From assembly GCF_902825235.1 (NCBI RefSeq), contig NZ_CADEAJ010000009.1, positions 1-64,000 on the forward strand: a DNA stretch of 64,000 nt. The letters run 5' to 3'. Below are positions 50,345 to 59,889 of this stretch, piece by piece (within the stretch, counting starts at the first letter, position 1; each line of letters begins with the position of its first letter). The position numbers and the translations under genes are program-made. The stretch is from Bartonella vinsonii subsp. vinsonii. Its GTDB lineage: Bacteria; Pseudomonadota; Alphaproteobacteria; Rhizobiales; Rhizobiaceae. The notes beneath the pieces are model-generated. The model was not told the DNA's origin. It saw nothing but the letters and a program-made list of their open reading frames with translations, and did no database searches.

Positions 50345-52720
50345 ATGTATTCATTTTTGGAAAAAAAATTACGCATAGTTTTCTTTATTTCTGGGATTAT
50401 CGTTGTATTTAGCTTTTGTGCTTTGGGGCAGCTTGGGGCACAAAATACAGTCGTCGAACAAGCAATCACTTCTCAGTCAATTGATGAAATTATTCAACAA
50501 CAACAGCTTATTATTAAGAATCTTGAACAAAATACGGAAACTTTAAAAAGAGACTTTGAAAATAAAATAGAAATAGAAGATGAACGTGCTTTGACAGAAC
50601 TGCGCTTGCGTGCACAAGATATTAGTGAACGTGCTTTAGAAGCAGCGTTTGTTTTGCGTGCTCCTCTTAATGATATTAATGCACTTCTTGATCAATTGAC
50701 AGAGCTCCATAGTGACTCGGAAAATGTACAAAAAATAGGTGAGGAGCGTTCTCACTTGATAGAGAAAAAAGCTAAGATTAATAGTCTCGTGCTTCGGTTT
50801 GAAGTAATCTTTTTGGCTACAAATAGAATATCCGAACTTGCTATTTCTCAATCTCGAGAGCTTTTTAAACGTACACTTACGCACAAGCTTGAGTTTTCAA
50901 TCCCAATGGTTAAACATATCATTGAGAAAACAAAAGAGGCTTCATCTGATTTTCTTTTTCTGTTGAGTTCTTGGTGGAATTTTATATTTTATTTCAAGCT
51001 TTTACAATTATTTCTTTCCTTTTTTATTCCACTTTTTATTGCTTTGGGACTTTCTTATTTTTCTCGTAAAGTTCTTGCATATATGCACACCCATTTGACC
51101 AAGAACCATGAGGAAATATCTTATCTACAACGTTTATTCGTTGCTTTTATTTCAGTTCTTCTTCCTTCGCTGATATGTGTTGTTTGCGTTTATCTTGTAT
51201 TATTTTTGTTTCGTAGTTTTAGTTTGGATCCAGGAAAGCTCACAACAGTATTTGATACGATAGGATATCAAATTATTTTAGTCTTTTTGATTAATCGTTT
51301 AGCAGTTGTTCTTTTATCATCGGATACGCCACATCTTTTCAATATTGCACCGTCAGCGTCATATCAGTTAGTGATTTTACTCACTGTTTTAGGTGGAATC
51401 TTGGCACTTGATGCTGTCTTCGATAGTATTTATCAAATAATTTCAGCTTCTCTATCTCTGACAATTGCAAAAAGTTTTATTGCTGTTTTTCTTGTAGCGA
51501 TACTGCTTTTTGTCATTGCATTTGTCCCTTGGCGTTTCAGACGTGGGCGTTTGCAGGATGAAGAAAGAAAACCACACTTTTGGCCATTTTATATACGCAT
51601 TTCCTTCATTCTATTAGGATTATTGCTCATTGTGATGAATTTTTGGGGTTATGTTGGTTTGGCGCGTTTTATTATGCAGCAAATTATCATTGGTGGTGCA
51701 TTTTTAGTTTTAATGTATTTGGGGATAAAAAGTGCACAAGCACTTGGAACTAAAGACCAATTTATGAAAACGATCGTTGGCCATAGTTTGATGCAATGGT
51801 TGCATTTAGAAGAGAAAACGATGAATCAATTAGGGGGTGTTCTGAGTATTTTTTTCAATTTGTTTGTTATTGTATTTTGCGCAATGCCAATAGCTGTGCA
51901 GTTTGGTTTTTCGTACTCTGACTTGCGAGCCGTGTTGTGGCAGTTGATGACTGGTTTTCAAATTGGAAATGTATCTATTTCTTTGATTTCTCTCTTCACA
52001 GGAATTGTTATTTTTTGCGCCTGTTTTTTTGTTATTCGTCGATTTATTGGTTGGTTGGATGGCACAATATTGGCGCATGGAGAATTCGATATCGGTGTGC
52101 GTAATTCTATCAAAACGGTTATAAGTTATGCTGGTGTTGTTGTGTCTGCTTTGATAGCATTGTCAATGGCAGGTTTGGATCTTAGAAATTTTGCTCTCAT
52201 TGCTGGTGGGCTTTCGCTTGGTATAGGTTTTGGTTTACAGAATATTGTTCAAAATTTTGTATCTGGACTTATTATTTTGGTTGGGAGACCCTTTAAATTA
52301 GGAGACTATGTAGAATCTGGATCAGTAGGTGGTATTGTCAAACGTATCAGTGTCCGTGCAACGGAATTGGAAACATTTCAGCGCAAGACAATTATTATTC
52401 CTAATTCATGTCTTATCAATAATAATGTCAGTAATTGGACTCGACGGAGTAAAATGGGGCGGATTGATATCCCTCTTACTGTTTCTTCTCATCTTGCTCC
52501 AGAGCGTGTTGTTGAAATTTTGTTAGAAATTGCATCTGCAACAGAAGGAATATTAAAAAATCCTGCACCGCAGGTGAGTTTTACTGCATTTGATAGTAAA
52601 AAATTTTCATTTAATCTGGCTATTTATGTACCTAACATTACTTCACCTTCTAAGGTGACCAATGCTCTTCGTTTTGTATTATATAAACGTTTTGTTGAGG
52701 AAGGAATCTTGGAATGCTAA
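50345..52720 (+). CDS. MscS-family mechanosensitive channel with large N-terminal domain
   Basis: The 791-aa protein has a signal or first helix at about 10-30, then a periplasmic coiled region (about 35-200) with DUF3772-like character. About ten membrane helices follow. The MscS pore signature GLSLGIGFGLQNIVQNFVSGLI is near 625-645, with the beta domain RPFKLGDYVESGSVGG after it. Such KefA/YbiO/YjeP-type channels release solutes after hypo-osmotic shock. The C-terminus ends at KRFVEEGILEC, a few residues before the usual IPFPQRD ending of the family, so it may be slightly truncated. The stop overlaps the next small gene by seven bases. Confidence 0.9.
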   Translation: MYSFLEKKLRIVFFISGIIVVFSFCALGQLGAQNTVVEQAITSQSIDEIIQQQQLIIKNLEQNTETLKRDFENKIEIEDERALTELRLRAQDISERALEAAFVLRAPLNDINALLDQLTELHSDSENVQKIGEERSHLIEKKAKINSLVLRFEVIFLATNRISELAISQSRELFKRTLTHKLEFSIPMVKHIIEKTKEASSDFLFLLSSWWNFIFYFKLLQLFLSFFIPLFIALGLSYFSRKVLAYMHTHLTKNHEEISYLQRLFVAFISVLLPSLICVVCVYLVLFLFRSFSLDPGKLTTVFDTIGYQIILVFLINRLAVVLLSSDTPHLFNIAPSASYQLVILLTVLGGILALDAVFDSIYQIISASLSLTIAKSFIAVFLVAILLFVIAFVPWRFRRGRLQDEERKPHFWPFYIRISFILLGLLLIVMNFWGYVGLARFIMQQIIIGGAFLVLMYLGIKSAQALGTKDQFMKTIVGHSLMQWLHLEEKTMNQLGGVLSIFFNLFVIVFCAMPIAVQFGFSYSDLRAVLWQLMTGFQIGNVSISLISLFTGIVIFCACFFVIRRFIGWLDGTILAHGEFDIGVRNSIKTVISYAGVVVSALIALSMAGLDLRNFALIAGGLSLGIGFGLQNIVQNFVSGLIILVGRPFKLGDYVESGSVGGIVKRISVRATELETFQRKTIIIPNSCLINNNVSNWTRRSKMGRIDIPLTVSSHLAPERVVEILLEIASATEGILKNPAPQVSFTAFDSKKFSFNLAIYVPNITSPSKVTNALRFVLYKRFVEEGILEC

Positions 52721-52986
52721 GATATGTGTATGTTTTTATTGCGGTTGTTTTGTTTGATATTTTAACTCTAACAACTTTTGCAGCAACTGTGAAAAACTCT
52801 GATTTAAAGGTACAGTCTCTTATCGTTGTTGAAGGGAGTATCCCCTTAAATATTTCGTTAGATACGCATCAAACAGTTACGATTTGTATGAAGGGGTGTT
52901 TTATCACTTTTCCTAATAAAGATCGTTTTGCAATCAAGGCAGAAGATAATATAGAAATCAGTGAGGGTAGAGCAATTTTTAAATAA
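52714..52986 (+). CDS. Small secreted hypothetical protein
   Basis: The 90-aa protein has a signal peptide ending near residue 24 (TTFAATV). The mature part is beta-rich and contains the pair CMKGC. The start overlaps the end of the channel gene by seven bases, and a GAGGAAGG site lies within the channel's last codons. Both features support translation and coupling to the channel. The family is unknown to me, and a role with the channel is only suggested by the overlap. Confidence 0.65.
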   Translation: MLRYVYVFIAVVLFDILTLTTFAATVKNSDLKVQSLIVVEGSIPLNISLDTHQTVTICMKGCFITFPNKDRFAIKAEDNIEISEGRAIFK

Positions 52987-53656
52987 AATTGTTTAAGGTT
53001 TTGATTGCGCAACAAGATTTGGAAAGGCAAAGATATTATTCTTGGACTCGGTGAGAAATGTTATGATGAGGAGCTAGTAGAAAAGTATGGTTTTCGTGTC
53101 AGATTTCACATTGGGAAAGTAAGAGTGTTAGCCTTTTCTATGTGTGGTGTTTGCAATATGTGTTTTCAGTGTAAGAATCTTTAAACGTTTCTAAAAGCAA
53201 AGAACTGAAATGTAATCAGTTATTTCTTATCCTTCGATAATATTTGTTGAAATATTTTTCATATAAAATGATTTTATGATTATACGATAAATGATTTTAT
53301 TATTCATTTTTTATTACAACTTATTTTTATAATTTCATTAAGTTATACTTACAAAAAGGTAAGTTGTTTTTTTAATATGTTTATGGAAGATATTATCTTA
53401 GATAATAATGCAATAAAAGCCATTGCTATTATTTAATTATAATTTTTTTAAAATAAATATAAATTATGTTTTCGATAAAAGTTTAGATTTATAAGTATTG
53501 ATTTTTATTAAATTTAAAATTTATTTACTAAACTTAATTTTTAGTGTAAAGATAAAGAAATATGTGTAAATTTTAAGCATAGAATTTTGTAGAACTTTGT
53601 TTTTGTTAGATATAAGTTTTCGTTATATTTAAATAATAGCAGTGGGGTATAATTTT
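52987..53656. other. AT-rich upstream region of the hbp gene
   Basis: No gene is supported. The last 350 bases are extremely AT-rich. Bartonella hbp genes are known to be regulated by heme, iron and temperature through upstream elements. I cannot point to a specific site here. Confidence 0.5.
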
Positions 53657-54520
53657 ATGAATACAAAATTTATAACAGTATCCGTTTTTGCTTTTGTTTC
53701 AGCTTCTATGGTACAGGCAGCAGATGTGGTGATTTCTGAACCGTCAGAACATGTTGCTGCATCGGTTATTGTTGCTTCACCTTTTTCTTGGACAGGTTTT
53801 TATTTCGGAGGCCAAATTGGTGGTTTTTCGAGTAAAACCTCTGCACTTACACCTGATGTTAATATTCCTCTTTATCCTGATAAGGATGCTCGAAAGAAAG
53901 AGTGGATACCCGTCGAGAAAAAGTATATGCCTGAACCTTCTGGTTTTACAGGTGGTTTTTATGCAGGTATCAATTTTGATCTTGGTAATCATTTTATTGG
54001 GGGAATTGATACGGATCTCCTTTTAATTGGCCAAAAAGATACAAAAACTCTTTTTAAGAGTGAAGAATCTGAGAAAAGTGAAGTTGCAGGAAGTGTGGAA
54101 AAGAAAGCTCTGAGTTATGTAATGAGAGCTAAGACAGGAACAAGTGAAAGTGCAAAGAAAAGTAGTATAACTTTTACTCATACTTTAAAACAAAAATGGA
54201 ATGGTGCTACACGGGTGCGTGTTGGTTATTCTGCTGGTCGTATTATGCCTTATATCTCTGGTGGTGTCACTTATGGAAAGTTTCAAGATATTTTGTCGAC
54301 GTCAACTACAGAAGCAGAGCCCTTTAATGCTACTTCAGATGTTACAAGAGCAATGATTGGTTATACTCTTGGTGGTGGTGTTGATTTTGCATTGACAGAC
54401 AAAGTTATTGCGCGTGCAGAATATCGTTATTCAGATTTTGGTAAAAAGAAATTTAAAGATGAGATTGAAGTTAATTATAAAACGAATGATTTACGTATTG
54501 GTTTAGCTTACAAATTCTAA
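53657..54520 (+). CDS. Heme-binding/Omp25-family outer-membrane protein (Hbp type)
   Basis: Outer-membrane beta-barrel protein of 287 aa from ATG 53657, which has a GGGG site upstream. Signal peptide 1-21 (ASMVQA, cleaved before ADVV). The mature N-terminus leads into the SWTGFYFGGQIGG strand typical of Omp25/Omp31 porin-like proteins. It ends in GLAYKF, the terminal phenylalanine needed for barrel assembly. The middle (about 120-185) has a long charged Ser/Lys/Glu-rich loop that is probably surface exposed. In Bartonella these proteins bind heme and serve as adhesins; which paralogue (HbpA-E) this is cannot be told by eye. Confidence 0.88.
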   Translation: MNTKFITVSVFAFVSASMVQAADVVISEPSEHVAASVIVASPFSWTGFYFGGQIGGFSSKTSALTPDVNIPLYPDKDARKKEWIPVEKKYMPEPSGFTGGFYAGINFDLGNHFIGGIDTDLLLIGQKDTKTLFKSEESEKSEVAGSVEKKALSYVMRAKTGTSESAKKSSITFTHTLKQKWNGATRVRVGYSAGRIMPYISGGVTYGKFQDILSTSTTEAEPFNATSDVTRAMIGYTLGGGVDFALTDKVIARAEYRYSDFGKKKFKDEIEVNYKTNDLRIGLAYKF

Positions 54521-54541
54521 TTTTTGTGAGATAATTGCTTT

Positions 54542-54573
54542 AAAAGGTCCTATCTTTTGATAGGGCCTTTTTT
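54542..54573 (+). terminator. Intrinsic terminator of the hbp gene
   Basis: Inverted repeat aaaaggtcctatc/gatagggccttttt with one T-G wobble, a 4-base loop and a terminal T run, 22 bases past the stop. Confidence 0.9.
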
Positions 54574-54809
54574 GCTGTCCTATAAAATATTATCCTTTGG
54601 GTAGAAAGGAGGGCATTAATTTTTAATTGCTTGTGTTGAGAAGCGAAAGAGCTGTGAGATTATTGCTACTCCTAAAACGCATGTTCAAAAGAAATTATGA
54701 TTCATAATTGAAATTGTTATTATGGAGCTATTTGGTAACCTAAAATGCGTTATAGAGACTGCTGAAGCAGCCCATTCAACAGCTCTTAAAAGCGAAATCG
54801 GATTGTGGG

Positions 54810-54895
54810 TGGTGCGGACGGCGGGACTTGAACCCGCAAGGTCTTAGACCGGCAGATTTTAAGTCTGCTATGTTTACCGATTTCATCACGTCCGC
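54810..54895 (-). tRNA. tRNA-Leu (anticodon TAA)
   Basis: Minus-strand class II tRNA with a long variable arm. Acceptor stem GCGGACG/CGTCCGC, anticodon stem GCAGA/TCTGC, loop CTTAAAA (anticodon TAA, reads UUA), T arm with GGTTCAAGT, CCA encoded. Confidence 0.95.
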
Positions 54896-55054
54896 GATAA
54901 GAGCTCTCTCATAAGCTATATCTTTTGTTGAATCAAGAATTAATGATTAAGAGTAGAACTTTTCGTATTTTATTCAATTTTTGACTGACAATGTTTGCCT
55001 TTAGAGCTAGAAGAAGCCTGTGTAATATTAACGAAGCATGAAATGACAGGTGTT

Positions 55055-56320
55055 ATGAGTAAATTTATTCGAGACGTCAATAAAGCTATGGTGGCTTTGC
55101 ATAATGTATTTGCTGAAACACCACTTCAGAGAAATGATTTTCTGAGTCAAAAATATGATGCAGAGATTTATTTGAAACGTGAAGATTTAACACCAGTGCG
55201 ATCATATAAGATTCGCGGTGCCTTTAATTTTGTTTCAGAAATGCTTGAGAAGATATCTCAAGATTCTGCATTCGTTTGTGCATCGGCGGGGAATCATGCG
55301 CAAGGCGTTTCTTTTGTTTGTCGCTATTTTAAACGTAAAGGCGTGATTTTTATGCCTGTGACGACTCCGCAACAGAAAATTGATAAGACACGCATTTTTG
55401 GTGAAGAGTTTGTTGATATCCGTTTAGTTGGTGAAACATTTGATCAATGTTATGCGGCAGCACAGTCTTTTGTCTCACAAGGTGGTGGTATCATGGCTCC
55501 GCCCTTTGACGATGTTCGCATTATTACAGGACAAGCGACAATTCTTAATGAGGCTGTTTTGCAATGGAAAAAACTCAAGGGCGAGAGCGCGCCAGATTTA
55601 ATTATTGTCCCCGTAGGTGGTGGTGGTTTGGCTAGTGGAGTAAGTAAGTTTTTACATGAATATGGTTGGAAAACAGAGATTCGTTTTGTTGAACCGAAAG
55701 GAGCCGCAAGTTTACTTGCTTGTTTGAAGAGTGGAAAACGTGTTAAACTTGAGAATATCGATACATTTGTAGATGGTGCTGCTGTGGCGGAAATTGGTGC
55801 GTTAAATTATACAATGCTCAAGCAATTTTCAGCTGATTCTGTTATTACAGTTCCTGAAAATCGTGTTTGTTCTACAATGGTTGAGATGCTTAATGTTGAA
55901 GGTGTAGTCTTAGAACCAGCAGGGGCTTTATCAATCGATGCTCTTAAGAGTCTTCCCCCTCAAGAGTTGAAAGGCAAAAAAATCCTTCTCGTTATTTCGG
56001 GTGGTAATTTAGATTTTGAGCGTTTGCCGGATATTAAAGAGCGCTCTCTACGTTTTCAGGGCTTGAGAAAATATTTTATTTTTAGTTTTCCGCAACATCC
56101 TGGTGCATTGCGTCATTTTCTTGCTCAACTCTCTCCTGATGATGATATTGTGCGCTTTGAATATCTTAAAAAATCATCGAGGAGCTTTGGTTCTGTATTG
56201 ATCGCAATTGAAACAAAAAAATACGATAATTTTTGTCTCTTAGAGAAAAAGTTTCAAGCTTTAGGTTGGCGCTATCGTGATATTACCGATGATCAAACAT
56301 TGTTCGATTTTGTCATTTGA
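55055..56320 (+). CDS. ilvA: Threonine dehydratase (biosynthetic type)
   Basis: PLP enzyme that deaminates threonine to 2-oxobutanoate, the entry to isoleucine synthesis. From the ATG at 55055 the protein has 421 aa, like the short B. subtilis form. An in-frame ATG four codons upstream (55043) is equally possible. The PLP lysine is Lys52 in RSYKIRGAF, and the phosphate-binding loop is PVGGGGLASG near 186-195. A C-terminal ACT-like regulatory domain follows from about 340 (FIFSFPQHPGALRHFL). The shorter regulatory region means weaker or different isoleucine control than in E. coli IlvA. Monocistronic or with the next secreted protein gene, 47 bases downstream. Confidence 0.93.
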   Translation: MSKFIRDVNKAMVALHNVFAETPLQRNDFLSQKYDAEIYLKREDLTPVRSYKIRGAFNFVSEMLEKISQDSAFVCASAGNHAQGVSFVCRYFKRKGVIFMPVTTPQQKIDKTRIFGEEFVDIRLVGETFDQCYAAAQSFVSQGGGIMAPPFDDVRIITGQATILNEAVLQWKKLKGESAPDLIIVPVGGGGLASGVSKFLHEYGWKTEIRFVEPKGAASLLACLKSGKRVKLENIDTFVDGAAVAEIGALNYTMLKQFSADSVITVPENRVCSTMVEMLNVEGVVLEPAGALSIDALKSLPPQELKGKKILLVISGGNLDFERLPDIKERSLRFQGLRKYFIFSFPQHPGALRHFLAQLSPDDDIVRFEYLKKSSRSFGSVLIAIETKKYDNFCLLEKKFQALGWRYRDITDDQTLFDFVI

Positions 56321-56367
56321 GAAGCTAATGAAAAGCTAAAATTTTGCAAAAATGAGAGATATTGAGA

Positions 56368-56898
56368 ATGAAGTCTGTTTTTTATTTTTTACTGGGACTG
56401 TTTTTGTTTTTAAGTGTGGATAAACAGAGTGCAGCATCTGAGCTAGAAACAATACAAAAAGCTGAACTTTCAAGATTAGTTGTTGATGTCAATAATGCTG
56501 TAAGAAATGGGAATTTTGCACTTCTTTCTGCTTATATGCCCGATCGGCTTTACAAAGAAATGGCGCGCCGATTAAATAAGACAGAGGATCATTTACGTCA
56601 CGGATTTCTTAAACAGTTGCGTGCTCAATTTGAGAATTTTCCTACTGGTGCTTATCATTTAGATGAAAAAAATATAGATTATTTGCAAACGGACAAAGGG
56701 ACTTTTTATGCTTTGATTCCGACAATGCTTGAGACGAACGATCGTGTTATTCAATATAAAACTTTGGCGATTTTTGATAAGATGCAATGGTATTTGATCT
56801 ATGGTGGTCAGAAAACTGTACAGAATCCTGTTTTTCTAGAAATTTATCCTGACTTTAGTAGAGTACATTTGCCAAAGGAAATCATAATAAGGAAATAA
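56368..56898 (+). CDS. Secreted hypothetical protein
   Basis: The 176-aa protein has an N-terminal signal peptide (about 1-22, ending QSAASE). The mature domain is small and soluble, probably periplasmic, with helix-rich wording (LSRLVVDVNNAVRNGNF) followed by strands (YKTLAIFDKMQWYLIYGG). The fold resembles small NTF2- or DUF-type domains, but I cannot name the family. The ATG at 56368 is preferred over an in-frame TTG two codons upstream. It follows ilvA closely. Confidence 0.72.
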   Translation: MKSVFYFLLGLFLFLSVDKQSAASELETIQKAELSRLVVDVNNAVRNGNFALLSAYMPDRLYKEMARRLNKTEDHLRHGFLKQLRAQFENFPTGAYHLDEKNIDYLQTDKGTFYALIPTMLETNDRVIQYKTLAIFDKMQWYLIYGGQKTVQNPVFLEIYPDFSRVHLPKEIIIRK

Positions 56899-57210
56899 AC
56901 GATTCAGATATTGTTTTCTTGTTTATGAGAAATAACTTTCTCAAACTTCTTGCTTTTTTATCATATTCCAACGATAATACCCATGAAGGTGTTTAAGCTG
57001 GTTCACTAGCTCTTTATAAATTAAGGTTTATATAAGTAAGATTTATGTGCCTTTACCTTGATTTCAGGGTGTTCACAGGTTGCGCAAATCGCTCTTTCAA
57101 GCGTTGCTTCACAAATTGGAAATATCAAGGTCTCTTTTGCGCGGATTCTTGAGGAACAGAGTTCAGCTTGTTACTCGTTTAGAGTTGTTGAGCTGAGGAA
57201 AGATTTTATT

Positions 57211-58590
57211 TTGACTAATGAAGAAAATATTTTCACAAAGATGGGTTTATCTACTCTTTTGATTAAGAACTTGCTCATTGCTGGTATGAGTAAACCTAAA
57301 CCTATTCAGGAACAAGCGATTCCCGTGATGCTAAAAGGGCATGATGTGTTAGGGATTGCACAGACAGGTTCGGGGAAAACCTTGGCATTTGGTTTACCTA
57401 TTTTAAGTCAGATTTTGGCTTTGGGTGATAAACGCTCCCCTAAAACTGCGCGTGCTTTGATTTTGGTTCCGACACGTGAACTTGCTGTTCAAGTTGATGA
57501 AACAATTCGTGCTGTTGCGAAAGGAACGCATCTTTCGACCTGTCTTGTTTTTGGTGGGGTATCACGTTTAAAACAAATTAAGCGCATGAGTGCTGGGGTG
57601 GATATTTTGATAGCAACACCAGGGCGTTTAAGAGATCTTGTACGTGAAAAATGCGTTAATCTTTCTCAATCTCGTTTTTTAGTTCTGGACGAAGCAGATC
57701 GTATGCTAGATATGGGGTTTATTAATGATGTACGGGATATTGCAAAACTTTTGCATCAAGAGCGTCAGACAGCACTTTTTTCTGCAACAATGCCGAAAGA
57801 AATTGCGGGACTTGCAAAGTGTTTGCTCAATGATCCAGTCAAAATAGAGGTTTCTCCTCAAGGGACAACGGCTGCGGAGATCATCCAAAAGTTATATTGT
57901 GTTTCTACGCGTGAAAAAAAGAATGTTTTATGCAAACTTTTGACAAATCCTGTTTTTGCTTCCGTGATTGTCTTTACTCGGACTAAACACGGTGCTGATG
58001 CTGTCACACGTAGTTTGGCAAAGAGTGGGTATTGTGTGGCAACAATTCACGGAAATAAATCACAAAATGCTCGGCAGTCTGCTTTAAAAGCTTTTCGTGA
58101 AAGAGCCGTACAGATTCTTGTTGCAACAGATATTGCAGCGCGCGGTATTGATATACCAGGAATAAGCCATGTTATTAATTATGATTTACCAGATGAAGCT
58201 GAAAGTTATGTGCATCGTATCGGTCGTACAGGACGCAATGGTGCTTCTGGTGAAGCGATAACACTTTTTGATGAAGGTGCTGAGGGGGCACGATTGCGCG
58301 CTGTAGAACGCTTGACTCGTATGCGATTAGTACGTGAAGCTGTTCCAGAACAGTTTGCTGCTTTTCCAGAAAAGTCAATTGTATTAGAAGGTGGAGAAAA
58401 AGAAAACAGTAAGGAACTCCATTTTAGAAAATCTAAACGTCAGAAGCAATTTTCAAGTTGTAAAGATAAAACGGAACAGTTACAGGGTAAGAAATCTTCC
58501 TCTCCCAATGAAAGACATAAAAAAGCAAAAGCAGCCGCAAAACGTGCAAAGCCTTTTCGTTTTCGCAAGTCAGTGAAGAAGGCTGCTTGA
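57211..58590 (+). CDS. DEAD-box ATP-dependent RNA helicase (RhlE-like)
   Basis: Remodels RNA duplexes in ribosome assembly or mRNA decay. The motifs are complete: Q motif KPIQEQAIP near residue 30, AQTGSGKT at 50-57, PTRELA, DEADRMLDMGF, FSATMP, and HRIGRTGR near 342-349. The C-terminal tail (about 390-459) is lysine- and arginine-rich, as in RhlE proteins. Start: TTG at 57211 with GAGGAAAG upstream gives 459 aa, and ATG at 57241 gives 449. The frame stays open back to 57058, but that extension has no helicase-like content. Cold-induced expression is common in the family. Confidence 0.92.
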   Translation: MTNEENIFTKMGLSTLLIKNLLIAGMSKPKPIQEQAIPVMLKGHDVLGIAQTGSGKTLAFGLPILSQILALGDKRSPKTARALILVPTRELAVQVDETIRAVAKGTHLSTCLVFGGVSRLKQIKRMSAGVDILIATPGRLRDLVREKCVNLSQSRFLVLDEADRMLDMGFINDVRDIAKLLHQERQTALFSATMPKEIAGLAKCLLNDPVKIEVSPQGTTAAEIIQKLYCVSTREKKNVLCKLLTNPVFASVIVFTRTKHGADAVTRSLAKSGYCVATIHGNKSQNARQSALKAFRERAVQILVATDIAARGIDIPGISHVINYDLPDEAESYVHRIGRTGRNGASGEAITLFDEGAEGARLRAVERLTRMRLVREAVPEQFAAFPEKSIVLEGGEKENSKELHFRKSKRQKQFSSCKDKTEQLQGKKSSSPNERHKKAKAAAKRAKPFRFRKSVKKAA

Positions 58591-58892
58591 GGACAATCTT
58601 GAGAAGAGATTGCGGAGTATTTTTCTCTTTTTGATTTCTTCTCAGTTTGAAATATAGCAGAAGATATATAAAGAGCGCTCTTGCTCAATAAGAGAGGATT
58701 TTAAAGATTTCAACTTTTGAGCAGCGGGAACAGTTTGGATGTATGGTATCATTAAAAATATCTTAAAGAGAAATCATCATCCATACTGCGCTTTAGAAGC
58801 GACTGTGAAAACTCTAGTTATGTATCTCTTGCTGCATTTAAATAAAAGATACGTTTTATTTCCTTAATCTAATTTCTAAAGGAGAGAACGTT
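58591..58892. other. Intergenic region
   Basis: No gene visible. A strong ribosome site (AAAGGAG) at the right-hand end belongs to the small gene at 58893. Confidence 0.6.
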
Positions 58893-59078
58893 ATGGGTGA
58901 TGAGAATTCTATAAATACCCACTTACCTCTACATTTGTATGTTAATACATATGTAGAAAATATAGATGGATTTTATCCTTTGTTCGTCACGCAGTGTAAT
59001 TTAAAAAAAACAGAATGCAGTGTGCATGTAGCTTATATTGGAATGGCATTTGCAACAGGATTTCAATTTATTCCATAG
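58893..59078 (+). CDS. Small hypothetical protein
   Basis: A 61-aa frame starting MGDENSINTHLPLHLYVNTY with a strong AAAGGAG ribosome site eight bases upstream, better than many genes here. There is no signal peptide; the C-terminal third (VAYIGMAFATGFQF) is mildly hydrophobic. Two cysteines are present. I do not recognise it. It could be a true small protein or the front end of a truncated gene. Confidence 0.45.
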   Translation: MGDENSINTHLPLHLYVNTYVENIDGFYPLFVTQCNLKKTECSVHVAYIGMAFATGFQFIP

Positions 59079-59251
59079 CTTTCTAAGTCACAGGAATCTT
59101 TTGTTATGTTGGTTGTATGGGGCTACTATCCAATAATATGCCCCTAACTGTTAGCTCTTAGTTGATTCGTTCAGTTCATTATATGCTGGTGTGTTTGTTA
59201 GCACTTTGAAGATTTTTTGTAAAAATAATGCATTTTATTGAGGCAAATTCA

Positions 59252-59298
59252 GAAACCCTATTCCCTTACTTTTATCTACATATCCCTCACTTCAAAAA
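59252..59298. repeat. Repeat element shared with the tRNA-Lys flank (copy 2)
   Basis: Begins gaaaccctattcccttactt and matches 41886-41932 with about eight differences in 47 bases. It lies about 45 bases beyond the 3' end of the minus-strand tRNA-Asn. Confidence 0.6.
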
Positions 59299-59342
59299 AA
59301 AGTCTAACAAAAACAGTAGATTATGCATAATAAGGAGAAATA

Positions 59343-59417
59343 TGGCTCCCCGGGCCGGATTCGAACCAGCGACCAACCGGTTAACAGCCGGTTGCTCTAC
59401 CGCTGAGCTACCGGGGA
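59343..59417 (-). tRNA. tRNA-Asn (anticodon GTT)
   Basis: Minus-strand cloverleaf beginning TCCCCGGTAGCTC. Anticodon stem ACCGG/CCGGT with loop CTGTTAA (anticodon GTT), T arm with GGTTCGAAT, discriminator G and encoded CCA. Confidence 0.95.
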
Positions 59418-59604
59418 ACAGTGCCCAATTATCTGACTGAAAAGGCTATAGCAAAGCAATACTGATTTGCAAAGAGTAAAATTACTTTTTTTAAAAAAAA
59501 TGCCATAAATGACAGAAGAAGAGGAAAAAAGAACAGAGAAGGTTTCTATAGCTTGACGGATGCGTTGCCTTCCCTTATTGACACTCTAATATTTTTGTTG
59601 ATGA

Positions 59605-59678
59605 GGCCTCGTGGCGGAATGGTTACGCAGAGGACTGCAAATCCTTGTATCCCGGTTCGATTCCGGGCGAGGCCTCCA
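59605..59678 (+). tRNA. tRNA-Cys (anticodon GCA)
   Basis: Plus-strand cloverleaf beginning GGCCTCGTGGCGG. Anticodon loop CTGCAAA (anticodon GCA) with stem GAGGA/TCCTT, T arm CCCGG/CCGGG with TTCGATT, and encoded CCA. Divergent from tRNA-Asn. Confidence 0.95.
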
Positions 59679-59889
59679 GCCAATTTAAATAAGATGGCTT
59701 TTGGGGATAATTTGCGCAAGTAAACTGCTTCTCTTCATGGTAAAGTGCTTTTGCATGAAAAATAGTGCGATTAAAATCTCATTGTTGACGGTAGCGTCCT
59801 TTTTTGTAACACCCCCAGTGAAAGATTTTAGGTTCTCATTATCGCTATTTTGTTGTAGTTTTTGTTGTATATAGGAGAAAAGTATCGTT

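Noticed and set aside
57058-57210. 51-codon upstream extension of the DEAD-box helicase
   Set aside because: No helicase similarity and no supported start; the Q-motif region begins just after 57211.
59228-59440. Open frame containing an APRAGFEPATNRLTAGCSTAELPG-type peptide
   Set aside because: It is the antisense reading of the tRNA-Asn gene, a well-known source of false protein predictions.
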